From: Paenibacillus monticola
Lineage (GTDB): Bacteria; Bacillota; Bacilli; Paenibacillales; Paenibacillaceae
DNA length: 64,000 nt
Reading direction: 5' to 3'
Assembly: GCF_009664975.1 (NCBI RefSeq)
Contig: NZ_WJXB01000003.1
Span: 1-64,000, forward strand
The stretch's first letter is position 1. Each line of letters begins with the position of its first letter. The notes beneath the pieces are model-generated. The model saw only the letters and a list, made by a program, of their open reading frames with translations. It ran no database searches and had not been told where the DNA came from. A program made the position numbers and the translations under genes. Shown here one piece after another: positions 53,535 through 63,481 of this stretch.

Positions 53535-54017
53535 TCAGCATTTCAAAAAATCCTCTAACACAGCGATGATCAACCCATGATCTTCATGACCCTCTAGACC
53601 CGATACGGAGATTGTTCCGATATGTCCAACATTTTTGATAATTATAGGAAAGCTTCCGCCTTCGGCCGCATAATCCATGGGATCTACGAATGCACTCTCC
53701 TCAATCGTGGTGTTCCATGATTTATATAGTACATGCATGTAATAGGAGCTATGTCCAAAATGATTGACGACATTGATTTTGCGATCAATCCAGCGATCAT
53801 TGTTAGGTCCGGTTCCTTCCATTTTCGCATGAAACAGCACTTGTCCATTTTTTCTAATATCAACAGCGATTAGCTTATCCCCATTCGTTGCTCTTTCCAG
53901 AATAGCATTTCCAATTTGAATTGCTGATTGATTACTAAACTCGACGAACTGTAAATCGCTTTCTTGCTGAAGTATTTGCTCTGCTAATTCGGTATAATTC
54001 TCCAAGCATAAACACAT
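53535..54017 (-). CDS. UPF0303-family heme-degrading-domain protein
   Basis: A 160-residue protein of the GlcG/HbpS-like fold, in the UPF0303 branch: LQFVEFSNQSAIQIGNAIL, IAVDIRKNGQVLFHAKMEGTGPNND and AAEGGSFPI are characteristic. HbpS-type members bind heme; an enzyme role for UPF0303 is not established. The ATG at 54017 touches AAAGG; a TTG at 54005 would give better spacing and is an alternative start. The gene is monocistronic. Confidence 0.8.
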   Translation of the reverse strand: MCLCLENYTELAEQILQQESDLQFVEFSNQSAIQIGNAILERATNGDKLIAVDIRKNGQVLFHAKMEGTGPNNDRWIDRKINVVNHFGHSSYYMHVLYKSWNTTIEESAFVDPMDYAAEGGSFPIIIKNVGHIGTISVSGLEGHEDHGLIIAVLEDFLKC

Positions 54018-54060
54018 CCTTTATCAAGTATCAGAATCTTTTCAATTATAACAGACAGAT

Positions 54061-54867
54061 TCACTTCACTCTAAGAATTAATCCTTCCTGCGAACTGTGA
54101 TCCCATTCCTGTTCCGTGGCAAATGAGGGACAACCCTCCCAGTTATTGTCTATATCGTATTTAAAAATGCAATAAGCCATCACAATACAAGCCATGATAG
54201 AATCCATTCCGTGAAGATTCGGCTCTCCATTTGCATTAAGCGTTCCTTGTATAGCTTGCGGGGTAATAGAAAGGTTAAAGCTTTTATCTATTTGTGTTTT
54301 GAAGTTAGCATTCATAGCTTCAAATGTAGCTGCATCATTACTTTTGAGGTGCAAGGTTTTCCACAGGTGGCTTGGATAAACCTCATACAGATGCGAACCC
54401 TCCTTTTTATATGACGTAAACGGATAAATAGAAACTTCCTTTTGCAAATTAAATAGTAGCTTGCGTCCACCGTATAACATCCCATTCATAGCGATTGGTG
54501 TTGCAGATATTGGACTTTTTCCATTCACGGCAATATCGGTTTCCCTAAGATCTATATCACTTTTACCACTATGTACTGTTCCAAATCGACTCTTAAACTG
54601 CTCTCTTGTATCGCTATAAGCTTCTTGAATAAATGTTGCCCACGAGGAGGAATAGTGACTCTGCAAGTGATGCATAGGAATAGCAAAAGGGAAATCCAAT
54701 CCCCAAGGTGCTGAGGTCTTCTTTATCAAGTACAATAAATCCAAGCGATCCTCGCAGCTGATGACTTCTTCTATAGATAATTCATTTCCTATAAGCTTGC
54801 CTCTTGTAACAAAAATCTTTCCCTCCGGGTTCTTGGCCCCGCTGAAGTCACACCCATAGATATCCAT
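54061..54867 (-). CDS. DUF429-like protein
   Basis: A 268-residue protein with an RNase H-like fold of the DUF429 type: MDIYGCDFSGAKNPEG at the start, WGLDFPFAIP, then ETDIAVNGKSPISATPIAMNGMLYGG and the C-terminal DSIMACIVMAYCIF. The acidic residues in GCDFSGA and DSIMAC fit the catalytic pattern, but no activity is known. The ATG at 54867 follows AAGGGAG; a longer frame that would overlap the upstream gene lacks a site. It follows the winged-helix gene by 43 bases. Confidence 0.75.
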   Translation of the reverse strand: MDIYGCDFSGAKNPEGKIFVTRGKLIGNELSIEEVISCEDRLDLLYLIKKTSAPWGLDFPFAIPMHHLQSHYSSSWATFIQEAYSDTREQFKSRFGTVHSGKSDIDLRETDIAVNGKSPISATPIAMNGMLYGGRKLLFNLQKEVSIYPFTSYKKEGSHLYEVYPSHLWKTLHLKSNDAATFEAMNANFKTQIDKSFNLSITPQAIQGTLNANGEPNLHGMDSIMACIVMAYCIFKYDIDNNWEGCPSFATEQEWDHSSQEGLILRVK

Positions 54868-54910
54868 ATTTTCTCCCTTGAGTCTATTGGTCTCTAATCT
54901 TATTGCCCGT

Positions 54911-56002
54911 CTATGCCCTGTCAGCAAAGTCAATCTTCAGTAACGGAAGCCCTATAAAGGTAGCATACCGTTCAGCAGCCCGCAGCACTCTTTCTTCATT
55001 GTCACCAAGCTGTTCGAAAGGGCTAATCACAAACTCAAGCCCTTTTTTCTTAAAGGTTCGTTTCCATATCCCGATGACTTGACCGTCCACAACAAGGGTT
55101 GGCATAAACACACCGTTATTACCAGGGACAATCCGGGGAGCTGTCTCCGGCTTAAGAACAGCACTGCGGTCTTTATAACCAAGAATAAATTCATCAAATC
55201 CCGGCAGCAGATAGACACCAAAATCATCAGAAGATTGTGCTACCGAGACTGTAGTCATCCAATATTCGCGGCCTTCTATTTGTTCGGAGAAGAGTTCCCC
55301 TTTCACTGTTTCGAGACCTCTTCTGGCATCTGTAAGTGTTATGCCTGCCCACCAAGCAAAGTCATTAATGGTCGCTGGCCCGTGAGCTTTAAAATATCGT
55401 AACGCCAGTTCTGCTAATGATTGCTCAAAAGAAAGGTCACGGGAATGGGGCACCCACTCGTCCAGCAACACGAAAGTTTGCTGCTTGCCATTCACCGGCC
55501 CAAAACAGATCAGACCATGATAAGCACAATGCCACAAAATATGATAGCCACGTTGGCTTGCAGTGCTGATACTCGCATCCTCCAGCAGTTGCAGCAGATC
55601 CGAACGATCTACCTGCCGCCCACCTGTTAATGCGTCATAAATGATTTCCCGGCAATGCTCCAACGTTCTAGTATCCAGCCCCAATTGAGCCAGTCTGCTC
55701 TTGGCCTGTCCCACAACGCGCGATCCTGCAAGCTGCAGCATCCATTTCACATCTTCGGACGGCACACAATGAATCGTACCACGCAGCGTCCACGTAAGAA
55801 CGATTTTGCGATCGGCTATTGCACGCTCTATATCCGTTAATGACGCAGAGGGTGTACGCAAACCAATCGCCCACATCACCTGCATATAATCTTGCGCCTG
55901 CAGAGCACCCAATTTCTGCACAACTTGTTCAGGCCGCAGGAATTTGGAGCTAGCAATAAGCAGGTTATTTAGGCGGCGATCCGCAATAATCTTATTAGTC
56001 AC
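54911..56002 (-). CDS. Winged-helix DNA-binding-domain protein (HTH_42, YcaQ-like)
   Basis: A 363-residue protein of the HTH_42 family: LRPEQVVQKLGALQAQDYMQVMWAIGLR, LTWTLRGTIHCVPSEDVKWML and LLPGFDEFILGYKDRSAVL are typical blocks. Related YcaQ/AlkX glycosylases unhook DNA crosslinks, and their conserved QxQ-type residues lie in a segment like ALQAQD here. A DNA-repair role is possible but unproven for this branch. The DUF429-like gene follows. Confidence 0.8.
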   Translation of the reverse strand: MTNKIIADRRLNNLLIASSKFLRPEQVVQKLGALQAQDYMQVMWAIGLRTPSASLTDIERAIADRKIVLTWTLRGTIHCVPSEDVKWMLQLAGSRVVGQAKSRLAQLGLDTRTLEHCREIIYDALTGGRQVDRSDLLQLLEDASISTASQRGYHILWHCAYHGLICFGPVNGKQQTFVLLDEWVPHSRDLSFEQSLAELALRYFKAHGPATINDFAWWAGITLTDARRGLETVKGELFSEQIEGREYWMTTVSVAQSSDDFGVYLLPGFDEFILGYKDRSAVLKPETAPRIVPGNNGVFMPTLVVDGQVIGIWKRTFKKKGLEFVISPFEQLGDNEERVLRAAERYATFIGLPLLKIDFADRA

Positions 56003-56090
56003 AGTATCTCTCCTGTATTACGCTCTGTATTTATAAAACTGAATAAACAAAAGACACCAACTCTTAGTTAGTGTCTAGCTCCCGATCGTA

Positions 56091-56663
56091 TCACAATCTG
56101 ATAGCATCCCAGCTCATCCGAATAATTTGTTGCAAGCGATCTTCATTAGCTTCGAACCGTCCTTTGAAATGGGCCTTCGCCAACTGTGTGACAGGAAAGT
56201 AACAATAAGTCAGCAAAAATACTGTATCTAGTGGCTTTAAGTCACCTTTCTGTTTACCCTTCTCTATGAACTCATGCAAAGGGATGAACATCGTCGCTGT
56301 ATCTTCAAGACATAATTTGTCCATGAGCGGCGAGGTTGAAAACTGCTCCAAAAACATAAAATAATCTTTATTGTCCAGTATGAACTTCATTGAGTTCCTC
56401 ATAAACCGCTCACATAACTCTTGTGTGGATAAGCTGTCATCAAGCTCATGAATCATTTGTCTGCTCATCTTCTCCTTAACATTGATATAAAGTTTGACGA
56501 GCATGTCCTCCTTATTCGCAAAATAGACGTAAATTGTCGCTGAAGAAAGATTCGCTCGCTTAGCGATCTTGGACATTGAAATGTCCGAGAGTCCAACTTC
56601 GTTTATTAACTCCATAGTGGCTTGAAAAATCGCTTCGTTCTTAGAATCATCCTTATGTCTCAT
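56091..56663 (-). CDS. TetR/AcrR-family regulator
   Basis: A 190-residue regulator with helix-turn-helix ISMSKIAKRANLSSATIYVYFANKEDML at residues 24-52 and a ligand-binding C-terminal half (FILDNKDYFMFLEQFSTSPL). No clear ribosome site precedes its ATG. It is not co-oriented with an obvious target except the decayed YhgE gene upstream on the same strand, whose loss may have left it without function. Confidence 0.85.
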   Translation of the reverse strand: MRHKDDSKNEAIFQATMELINEVGLSDISMSKIAKRANLSSATIYVYFANKEDMLVKLYINVKEKMSRQMIHELDDSLSTQELCERFMRNSMKFILDNKDYFMFLEQFSTSPLMDKLCLEDTATMFIPLHEFIEKGKQKGDLKPLDTVFLLTYCYFPVTQLAKAHFKGRFEANEDRLQQIIRMSWDAIRL

Positions 56664-56788
56664 AAGATTATGATAAATGATCGTTTAATTAATGTCAACG
56701 ACGAGCCCATACTGTACTTTCAAAATTATATTCAAAATAAGACGACTCTTAACGAGTCGCCTTCAATGACTTAAACTTCATTATGCTG

Positions 56789-57455
56789 TTAGTTCTTCAG
56801 CTGTAATAGGGTTACGTTTAGGAACCTGAAAGACAAATATAAGAACGTAAGCGCAAGGAATATCACCGCATCCATAAGCAAATACAGGATCTGTTCTCTC
56901 ATTAATGCGTAATCTCCGCTCCCTATGATCGCTTTGAAACCTACGATGCTGTGCGTCATGGGAAGTAAAGGATTGATCTTCTACATCCACGTTGGCAACA
57001 GTCCCAGCGGGAATGTACCCGCACTCGAAGTCAGCTGGAATATCATCAATACGATCGCTAGGAACCTTTCTGGATTGTCCAGCCAAGTGACAAGAGTCTG
57101 GACAATCATACTAAAGGTAAAGCTGACGATTAAGGTGAAGAGGAAGAACAGTACCACGTTGTGCACCTCAAGCTTCAGCACATATATTAGTACAATATCT
57201 GAAAGTAGCGCCTGAAGGATACTTTAACTATACAGCGCCGTTATACAGTAGCTTCAATCCGCTTGCAAGACCTGTTGTACCTGTTGAAAGCTTGTTTAAA
57301 TTCTCCTTCAGGGTGGACAAACCATCCTTCAGCTTGCCTGCCCCTTCCGTCAACTCCGTCGCGCCATTGCCCGCTTCCCCTAGCCCTGCTGATATCGTAT
57401 CTACCTGTTCGAACATACCTTCCAAAAAATGCGAAATACTTTCATCCTTACACAC
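56789..57455 (-). pseudogene. Decayed YhgE/Pip-family membrane protein gene
   Basis: Three frames hold pieces of one protein in the correct order. The first (57455 to 57228) carries the Gly/Leu heptad region ATELTEGAGKLKDGLSTL. The second (57181 to about 57000) has membrane helices with IFQLTSSAGTFPLGLLP. The third continues as INPLLPMTHSIVGFKAIIGSG and ends in helix segments at 56789. The large N-terminal part is missing and there are at least two frameshifts. YhgE/Pip proteins are ABC2-like membrane proteins, phage receptors in some bacteria and part of type VII-associated loci in others. Confidence 0.8.
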
Positions 57456-57534
57456 CCTTTATGTTGAAAATGAATAGTTGACTGTATGCGTAATACGGTC
57501 ATTATTTTATTAAAAAAAGCCTTTGCAGGCGGAA

Positions 57535-57908
57535 TTATTCAGAGCTACTCAAAATACCATTCGAAATAAATAAACTCATATGATCTTTAATTTGGTCTTT
57601 ATTCAGCGGTTCGTGCGTTTTATTCCATTCAGTAGTCAATGCCAAATATAAACGCAGGATCATAAAGGCAGTAATACTTGAATCGCAAGGTTTCACTTCA
57701 CCCTTACTGACAGCGAAGTTAACTCTTGATAGGCCTTGTCCAGAATTTCCTCAAACAAATCTTCCTTGGTTTTAAAGAACGTATAGATCGTTCCTTTACC
57801 CACATTAGCGATTCTGGACACTTGGTCCATTGTGGTTGCTTTATAACCAAATTGCACAAAGGATTGCGTCGCTGCTGTTAAGATTAACGATTTGCGATCT
57901 ATGGACAT
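57535..57908 (-). pseudogene. TetR regulator gene with internal deletion
   Basis: From 57908 a normal TetR helix-turn-helix is encoded (TTMDQVSRIANVGKGTIYTFFKTKEDLF), but a stop at 57693 ends it after 71 codons. In the next frame AVSKGEVKPCDSSITAFMIL and EWNKTHEPLNKDQIKDHM continue to a stop at 57535. These are the final helices of the TetR type that usually accompanies YhgE genes. About 80 central residues are missing, so a deletion caused the frameshift. A short DNA-binding peptide could still be made. Confidence 0.8.
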
Positions 57909-58120
57909 AATTCTAACCCCTTCTTTCTAAACTGCCGGAAAATTGACTAAATTTTGAATCTGGTCAGCTAGCTACAACAATCTAACATATCTCTACTAAG
58001 ATGACAACAATTTAATTTAAAATTTACATTTAAGCGGTTACAATATTGTATAATAGGTCACCATAAGGTTTGATGGTAAGATTAGTCATAATAATATTTA
58101 GTTTAAAGGAGCTAAAACCT

Positions 58121-58525
58121 ATGGAAATATCATCTTTTTTATTACCTAAGGATCAAGTGGCCTTCATTACATCCTCGATGTCTATGCTACAGGCCTTGGA
58201 GCAGCTCGAACAACATCACTACACGGCGATTCCCATTATTGACGCTGAAGCAAAGTATATTGGTACACTCTCGGAAGGCGATCTGTTATGGATGCTCAGA
58301 AAGACACCCGGTCTAACCTTTGACAATATGCAGGAAGTTATGGTGAGTGAAATCCAGAAGCATGTTCATAATGAAAGTGTATTGATTAACGCACAAATGG
58401 AGGATATGCTCACTTTGGCTGCGGATCAAAATTTTGTTCCGGTCATCGATGATTCTGGAGTGTTTCTCGGGATTATCCGCAGGAAAGATATTATTGAATA
58501 TTACACGAGGAATATAACGGATTAA
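58121..58525 (+). CDS. CBS-pair domain protein
   Basis: A 134-residue protein made of two CBS motifs, HYTAIPIIDAEAKYIGTLSEGDLLWML and DQNFVPVIDDSGVFLGIIRRKDIIEYY. Such pairs bind adenosine nucleotides; free-standing ones such as Bacillus CbpB bind cyclic-di-AMP. The ATG at 58121 follows AAAGGAG by nine bases; earlier in-frame ATGs have no site. It is a stand-alone gene. Whether this one binds cyclic-di-AMP cannot be told. Confidence 0.85.
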   Translation: MEISSFLLPKDQVAFITSSMSMLQALEQLEQHHYTAIPIIDAEAKYIGTLSEGDLLWMLRKTPGLTFDNMQEVMVSEIQKHVHNESVLINAQMEDMLTLAADQNFVPVIDDSGVFLGIIRRKDIIEYYTRNITD

Positions 58526-58546
58526 ACGTAACTCTATAAATACAAA

Positions 58547-58599
58547 TCGGCCCGATTTCCCGCATCATGCCCAGGCATGAATACGATTAATCGGGCCGA
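58547..58599. terminator. Nested hairpin between convergent CBS and map genes
   Basis: TCGGCCCGATT (58547-58557) pairs perfectly with AATCGGGCCGA (58589-58599), and CATGCC/GGCATG (58566-58579) forms a stem inside. The right arm has no T-run on the plus strand; the left side is T-rich on the minus strand. A terminator role for both genes is likely from position. Confidence 0.65.
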
Positions 58600-58642
58600 A
58601 GCCACACAGTATTTCAGTGATCTATTAAGGGATAATCAGCTT

Positions 58643-59389
58643 TTACAGCTCTGTTAGAATAATTGTTCCCTGTGGAGTAATTGCTAAGGTATGCTCATAT
58701 TGTGCCGACAAGCCTCCATCAATGGTACGGGCCGTCCAGCCGTCACCATCAACCTTGGTCCGGTAACTTCCGGTGTTCAGCATAGGCTCAATGGTAAATA
58801 CCATGCCTTCTTTCAGGCGTGGTCCTTTGCCTGCCGGTCCGTAATGAGGAACCTCTGGTGCTTCATGCATATCCGAACCGATACCGTGTCCGATAAAGTC
58901 GCGTACAACAGAGAAGCCGTTAGATTCAGCGTATACCTGTATGGCATGAGCAACATCGCCAATACGGTTGCCGGCAACCGCCTGTTCAATTCCTTTGAAC
59001 ATAGACTCCTTGGTTGTAAGCAGCAATTTGGCTGCCTCATCACTGATTGTTCCAATCCCGTAAGACCAGGCTGAGTCAGCCAGCCAACCGTTTAGATTCA
59101 CTACCATGTCTATAGTAACGATATCTCCGTCTTTAAGGGGTTCCTGCTTCGGGAACCCGTGGCATATTACATCGTTCACTGATGCGCAGGTAGCAAACGG
59201 ATAGCCGTTATAACCCTTTTGCTCTGGAGTCGCCCCTTGAGACAGGATAAATTTCTCGGCAAATTGGTCAATCTCCCAAGTCGTAATCCCAGGTTTCAAC
59301 ATTTGCTCGATTTGCCGATGGCATTCAGCCAGAATCTTTCCTGCAGCCCGCATTTTTTCGATCTCTTCCATCGTTTTCATGATAATCAT
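58643..59389 (-). CDS. map: Type I methionine aminopeptidase
   Basis: A 248-residue metalloenzyme that removes the initiator methionine from new proteins. The five metal ligands are visible in order: Asp in VTIDMVVNL, Asp in LADSAWSYG, His in FIGHGIGSDMHEAP, Glu in FTIEPML and Glu in AQYEHTLAI. The first ATG is kept because GAGGCGAAG precedes it by seven bases. It stands away from the ribosomal-protein operon, where the main map copy of Bacillota usually sits, so this may be a second copy. Confidence 0.92.
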   Translation of the reverse strand: MIIMKTMEEIEKMRAAGKILAECHRQIEQMLKPGITTWEIDQFAEKFILSQGATPEQKGYNGYPFATCASVNDVICHGFPKQEPLKDGDIVTIDMVVNLNGWLADSAWSYGIGTISDEAAKLLLTTKESMFKGIEQAVAGNRIGDVAHAIQVYAESNGFSVVRDFIGHGIGSDMHEAPEVPHYGPAGKGPRLKEGMVFTIEPMLNTGSYRTKVDGDGWTARTIDGGLSAQYEHTLAITPQGTIILTEL

Positions 59390-59537
59390 AACTTCGCCTC
59401 TTCTGTGCAGAACACATTACTTAATATAATGGCTCTTTTTATGTTTTTTTTGGTACTCCTCTATATTATGTAAGAAAAACGTCAGAAATCCAAATAAATC
59501 ATGAAAATTCTTTATTCTTGTATAGTCTTGGTACACA

Positions 59538-59570
59538 ACGAAGACCCGGTCAGAACATCCGGGTCTTCGT
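59538..59570 (-). terminator. Terminator of the cysJ-cysI operon
   Basis: ACGAAGACCCGG pairs perfectly with CCGGGTCTTCGT around a nine-base loop. It lies 34 bases after the cysI stop. Confidence 0.88.
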
Positions 59571-59603
59571 ATATACCACTTGATTATATCCATACATATT
59601 CAA

Positions 59604-61328
59604 TCAAGCATGAAAATTAGTTCCTGAAGTGACCGCTTGAACATACCCCGTACGGATCACAAAATCACCAAAATGCTCATCCTGCTGACGTTCCTTCGCA
59701 TAACGATGGATAATCGGTCCGAGCGTATCAAGGATCTCCTGCTCATCAATACTTTCCTTGTAGATCTTATTTAATCGGTCACCTGTAAAGCCGGCTCCCA
59801 GGTACATATTATATTTACCAGGAGCCTTCCCGATGAAGGAAATCTCGCCTAAAGCCGGTCTTGCACATCCATTAGGGCAGCCTGTCATGCGGATAACAAT
59901 CTCTTTATCACGCAGACCTGCCTCGTCTATGATCAGCTCCAGCTTATCAAGCAGAGCCGGAAGATAACGTTCAGCTTCAGCCATAGCCAGTCCACAGGTT
60001 GGCAACGCCACACAGGACATCGAACTGCGCCGCAAAGCAGAGAACTGCGCACCATCCGTAAGCCCATATTGCTGGGCCAGTTCAACGACCCTGCGTTTCT
60101 TGGTACTGGTCACATTGGCGATGATCAGATTCTGGTTTGGCGTCAGGCGGAAATCACCGGTATGAATCTTGGCAATTTCCCGCAATCCAGTCATTAATTT
60201 ATAGTCGCCAAGGTCATGAATTCGTCCGCTCTGCACATATAGCGTCAGATTCCAGCGGCCATTGCTGCCCTTCACCCAGCCATAACGGTCTCCATTATGA
60301 TCGAAATGATAGTCGCGTGCGGCTTCAAGCTGCCAGCCCAAGCGCTCATGCAGTTCACTTACGAACCATTCCAACCCATGACGGTCAATTGTATACTTGA
60401 ACCGGGCATTCTTGCGGACAGAACGGTTGCCGTAATCGCGCTGGATCGTAACTGTCTTCTCAGCCAGATCAATAATCTGATCCGAACGACAGAAACCAAT
60501 GATACGTCCCAGTTGGGGATAAGTGCTGGTATCCCCATGAGTCATGCCCATACCGCCGCCTACGGAAACGTTAAAGCCAACCAGCTTTCCTTCTTCAAGA
60601 ATAGCGATGAGACCCAGATCCTGAGAGAATACATCGACATCGTTAGAGGGAGGCACCGCCAAGCCAATCTTAAATTTACGTGGCAGATATACAGGACCGT
60701 AAATCGGTTCTACCTCTGCTCCATCTGCCAGGCTGTCTACGACCTTTTCGCCATCCAGCCAGATTTCATGGTAAGCAGGGGTACGCGGTGACAAGTGATC
60801 GCTTAGTCTGCGCGCCCATTCGTAGACTTCTGCATGCACCTCCGACTGATACGGATTCGGGTTGCTCATGACATTCCGGTTAACATCCCCACAAGCTGCT
60901 AAGGTCGTCATTAGTGTGTCGTTAATGCTCTGGATCGTCTTTTTTAGGTTCCATTTCAGAACTCCATGCATTTGAAAAGCCTGTCTGGTCGTCAGGCGCA
61001 ACGTACCATTGCCATATTTATGGGCCAGATCATCCATTACCAGCCATTGTGAAGGTGTAGCCACACCACCAGGTGCTACTACGCGCAGCATGAACTGGAA
61101 GGCAGGCTCAAGCTTCTGCCGTTCGCGTTCGTTCCGTAAATCCCGATCATCCTGCATATAGCTCCCGTGAAATTTTAACAACCTGTTATCATCTTCAGGC
61201 AAACCTCCGGTAATCGGATTACTCAAAGTCTCAACAAGCGCTCCCCGCAGGTAATTACTGTCTAGCTTAATATGCTCGACGTCACTAGGAGGCCCGCCGA
61301 TGGGCTTCACCACTTCATTATTCGCCAT
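59604..61328 (-). CDS. cysI: Sulfite reductase hemoprotein (beta subunit)
   Basis: A 574-residue enzyme that holds siroheme and a 4Fe-4S cluster and reduces sulfite to sulfide. The cluster cysteines lie in CVALPTC (Cys-x5-Cys) and TGCPNGC (Cys-x3-Cys). The ferredoxin-like halves show [10 protein letters not shown] and [11 protein letters not shown], and the arginines and lysines of [12 protein letters not shown] and the NVMSNP region hold sulfite. Length is normal for the family. It follows cysJ by 47 bases and receives electrons from it. Confidence 0.95.
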   Translation of the reverse strand: MANNEVVKPIGGPPSDVEHIKLDSNYLRGALVETLSNPITGGLPEDDNRLLKFHGSYMQDDRDLRNERERQKLEPAFQFMLRVVAPGGVATPSQWLVMDDLAHKYGNGTLRLTTRQAFQMHGVLKWNLKKTIQSINDTLMTTLAACGDVNRNVMSNPNPYQSEVHAEVYEWARRLSDHLSPRTPAYHEIWLDGEKVVDSLADGAEVEPIYGPVYLPRKFKIGLAVPPSNDVDVFSQDLGLIAILEEGKLVGFNVSVGGGMGMTHGDTSTYPQLGRIIGFCRSDQIIDLAEKTVTIQRDYGNRSVRKNARFKYTIDRHGLEWFVSELHERLGWQLEAARDYHFDHNGDRYGWVKGSNGRWNLTLYVQSGRIHDLGDYKLMTGLREIAKIHTGDFRLTPNQNLIIANVTSTKKRRVVELAQQYGLTDGAQFSALRRSSMSCVALPTCGLAMAEAERYLPALLDKLELIIDEAGLRDKEIVIRMTGCPNGCARPALGEISFIGKAPGKYNMYLGAGFTGDRLNKIYKESIDEQEILDTLGPIIHRYAKERQQDEHFGDFVIRTGYVQAVTSGTNFHA

Positions 61329-61375
61329 TGTTGCTTATCTCCTCCCGGGGTAATTGTCTTGTACTTGATCTATGA

Positions 61376-63235
61376 TTAATACACGTCACGCTGATAACGC
61401 AACTCCTGCTGCATAGTCTCCAAATATGCTGTTGCCTCGTCCGGGGACAGACCACCTTCTTGCTGGATCACTGTAATCAGCGCTGTATGAACATCATGTG
61501 CCATATGCTTCTCATCCCCACAAATGTAGACATGAGCTCCTTGTTGCAGCCATTCATACAATTCCCGACTCTTCTCTAAGATGCGGTGCTGTACATATAC
61601 TTTCTCATCCGTGTCACGGGAGAAGGCCACATCCAACTTACTGAGCACGCCGTCTTTAAGCATTCTCTGCCAATCGGTCTGATATAGGAAGTCCGTCACG
61701 AAATGACGATCTCCATAGAACAACCACGTCTTCCCTTCCGCGCCCAGCTCTTCGCGTTCCTCCAGAAAGGAACGAAACGGAGCTACACCGGTACCAGGTC
61801 CGATCATAATAATAGGAACATCCGGATTAGTCGGCAGTTTGAAATTCGGATTCTGCTGGATGTAGATTGGCAGGGTACTTCCAGACGGTACACGTTCTGC
61901 ACAATGAACGGAGCAGACCCCATAACGTTCACGACCATGAGCCTCATAACGTACAGCACGCACGGTGAAGTGAACCTCATCCGGGTTAGCCCTATAGCTA
62001 CTGGCAATTGAATACAGACGCGCAGGCAGCTTCCGCAGAATAGTTACAAAGATGCGGGCTGGCACTTGCCAAGGGGAGAAATCCTGGATCAGATCAAGAA
62101 GATCGCGGCCTTGGATATACTCCTTAAGCTCCGACTGCTTGCCTGGTGCCAACAGTTCGGTGAGTGCGTTGCTGGAAGATAGCTGCACGGCTTGCTCTAA
62201 TAATGGTTTAGTTAATACCGTAATCTCATAATGATAGGAAAGCGCGTCAAGCAAGGAGCCTTCTTCGCCTTTTTTATTGAACGGAACAGATTCAGCCGGG
62301 TTCCAGCCCATAGCTTCAATAATAGCTTTGACCAATTCAGGGTGATTCTCAGGATAAACGCCCAGCGAGTCGCCGGGCTCGAATTGCAGATTAGAACCTT
62401 CTAATGATAGTTCCAGATGGCGAGTCTCCCGATCGGAGCCGCGGCCATTCAGGTTTAGATTTTCTAATACCTCAGCTCTAAAGGGATTATTGCGTGAGTA
62501 TTCCGTTTCCTGTGACTCTGAGGCTTCAGCAGCCTGAACCACCTCTGCTGCTATTGCCGGTGCATTCAGGCGTCCGTTCAAAGCATTTATAACACTCGCA
62601 AACCATTCTGCTACCGGCTCATCATAATCCAAATCGCAGTCTACACGCGGGCTTAACCGCTCTGCGCCAAGCTCACTCAATCGTTGATCGAAATCCTTGC
62701 CAGTCTGGCAGAAGAACTCGTAAGAGGTGTCTCCCAAAGACAATACAGAGAACCGCAAGTTCTCCAATTGTGGCGCTCTTTTGCTATAAAGAAACTCGTG
62801 GAAGGTGCGGGCATTATCCGGTGGCTCCCCTTCTCCATGGGTACTTACCAGTAACAACAGATTTTCAAGTTTCTTCAACCCATTGGGCTTGAAGCCGTTC
62901 ATTGAAGCTAAGGTTACTTGAAATCCCTGCTCTTCCAGCTTGCGGGACAAGCTAGTAGCCAGACGTTGGCAATTGCCGGTTTGGGAACCAAAAAGCACGG
63001 TTACCTCTTTGGAAAGCTGGCCCGCTGCCGAAAGAACTTCCACGCTTCCAGCCACTGTCGGACTTGCTAGTGCTTGTAGTTCTGTTCCAACCGTTGCTAC
63101 TGCAGCAGACCAGCCTAGTGCAGCTATATATCCGCTAAGCCAAATCTGCTGTGATTCCGTTAAGGACGGCAGAAGGCGATTGAGAAGCTCAACTTGACTC
63201 TCGTTAAAGGGACTGTTCGTTACTTGTAGTTGCAA
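61376..63235 (-). CDS. cysJ: Sulfite reductase flavoprotein (alpha subunit)
   Basis: A 619-residue flavoprotein. Residues about 75-215 are a flavodoxin domain (LFGSQTGNCQRLA, STHGEGEPPDN, LGDTSYEFF) that binds FMN. FAD binds at RLYSIASS, and NADPH binds at GPGTGVAPFRSFLEER and YICGD. It passes electrons from NADPH to CysI. The start is TTG, six bases after AGGAGAGGTGG. The operon promoter lies in 63236-63380, where no riboswitch was seen. Confidence 0.95.
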   Translation of the reverse strand: MQLQVTNSPFNESQVELLNRLLPSLTESQQIWLSGYIAALGWSAAVATVGTELQALASPTVAGSVEVLSAAGQLSKEVTVLFGSQTGNCQRLATSLSRKLEEQGFQVTLASMNGFKPNGLKKLENLLLLVSTHGEGEPPDNARTFHEFLYSKRAPQLENLRFSVLSLGDTSYEFFCQTGKDFDQRLSELGAERLSPRVDCDLDYDEPVAEWFASVINALNGRLNAPAIAAEVVQAAEASESQETEYSRNNPFRAEVLENLNLNGRGSDRETRHLELSLEGSNLQFEPGDSLGVYPENHPELVKAIIEAMGWNPAESVPFNKKGEEGSLLDALSYHYEITVLTKPLLEQAVQLSSSNALTELLAPGKQSELKEYIQGRDLLDLIQDFSPWQVPARIFVTILRKLPARLYSIASSYRANPDEVHFTVRAVRYEAHGRERYGVCSVHCAERVPSGSTLPIYIQQNPNFKLPTNPDVPIIMIGPGTGVAPFRSFLEEREELGAEGKTWLFYGDRHFVTDFLYQTDWQRMLKDGVLSKLDVAFSRDTDEKVYVQHRILEKSRELYEWLQQGAHVYICGDEKHMAHDVHTALITVIQQEGGLSPDEATAYLETMQQELRYQRDVY

Positions 63236-63380
63236 TAATATCCACCTCTCCTAAACATAAAATCGTTTTTTTCCATATCACTTCATCATATGTTCAGGCT
63301 ATCATAATTAGTGAAAACGATCAACGAGCTCGGAGTATACTATAAAATGTTTATATTGGAAATATTATATATAAAATACG

Positions 63381-63424
63381 AAAAAACCGCCTAAATCAAA
63401 GTGATTTACCCTGATTTAAGCAGC
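63381..63424 (-). terminator. Terminator of the NmrA-like gene
   Basis: TAAATCA and TGATTTA form the central stem, extended by GC-rich flanks with bulges, and GGTTTTTTCG follows on the minus strand. It lies about 58 bases after the stop at 63482. Confidence 0.65.
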
Positions 63425-63481
63425 TCTATTACAATTAATGATAACTTTGATTAGATAAAATGATAAAGTGATTTTCTATTA

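Noticed and set aside
63236..63380. Possible riboswitch or T-box in the cysJ leader
   Set aside because: The leader is short and AT-rich, and I could not find SAM or T-box conserved blocks.
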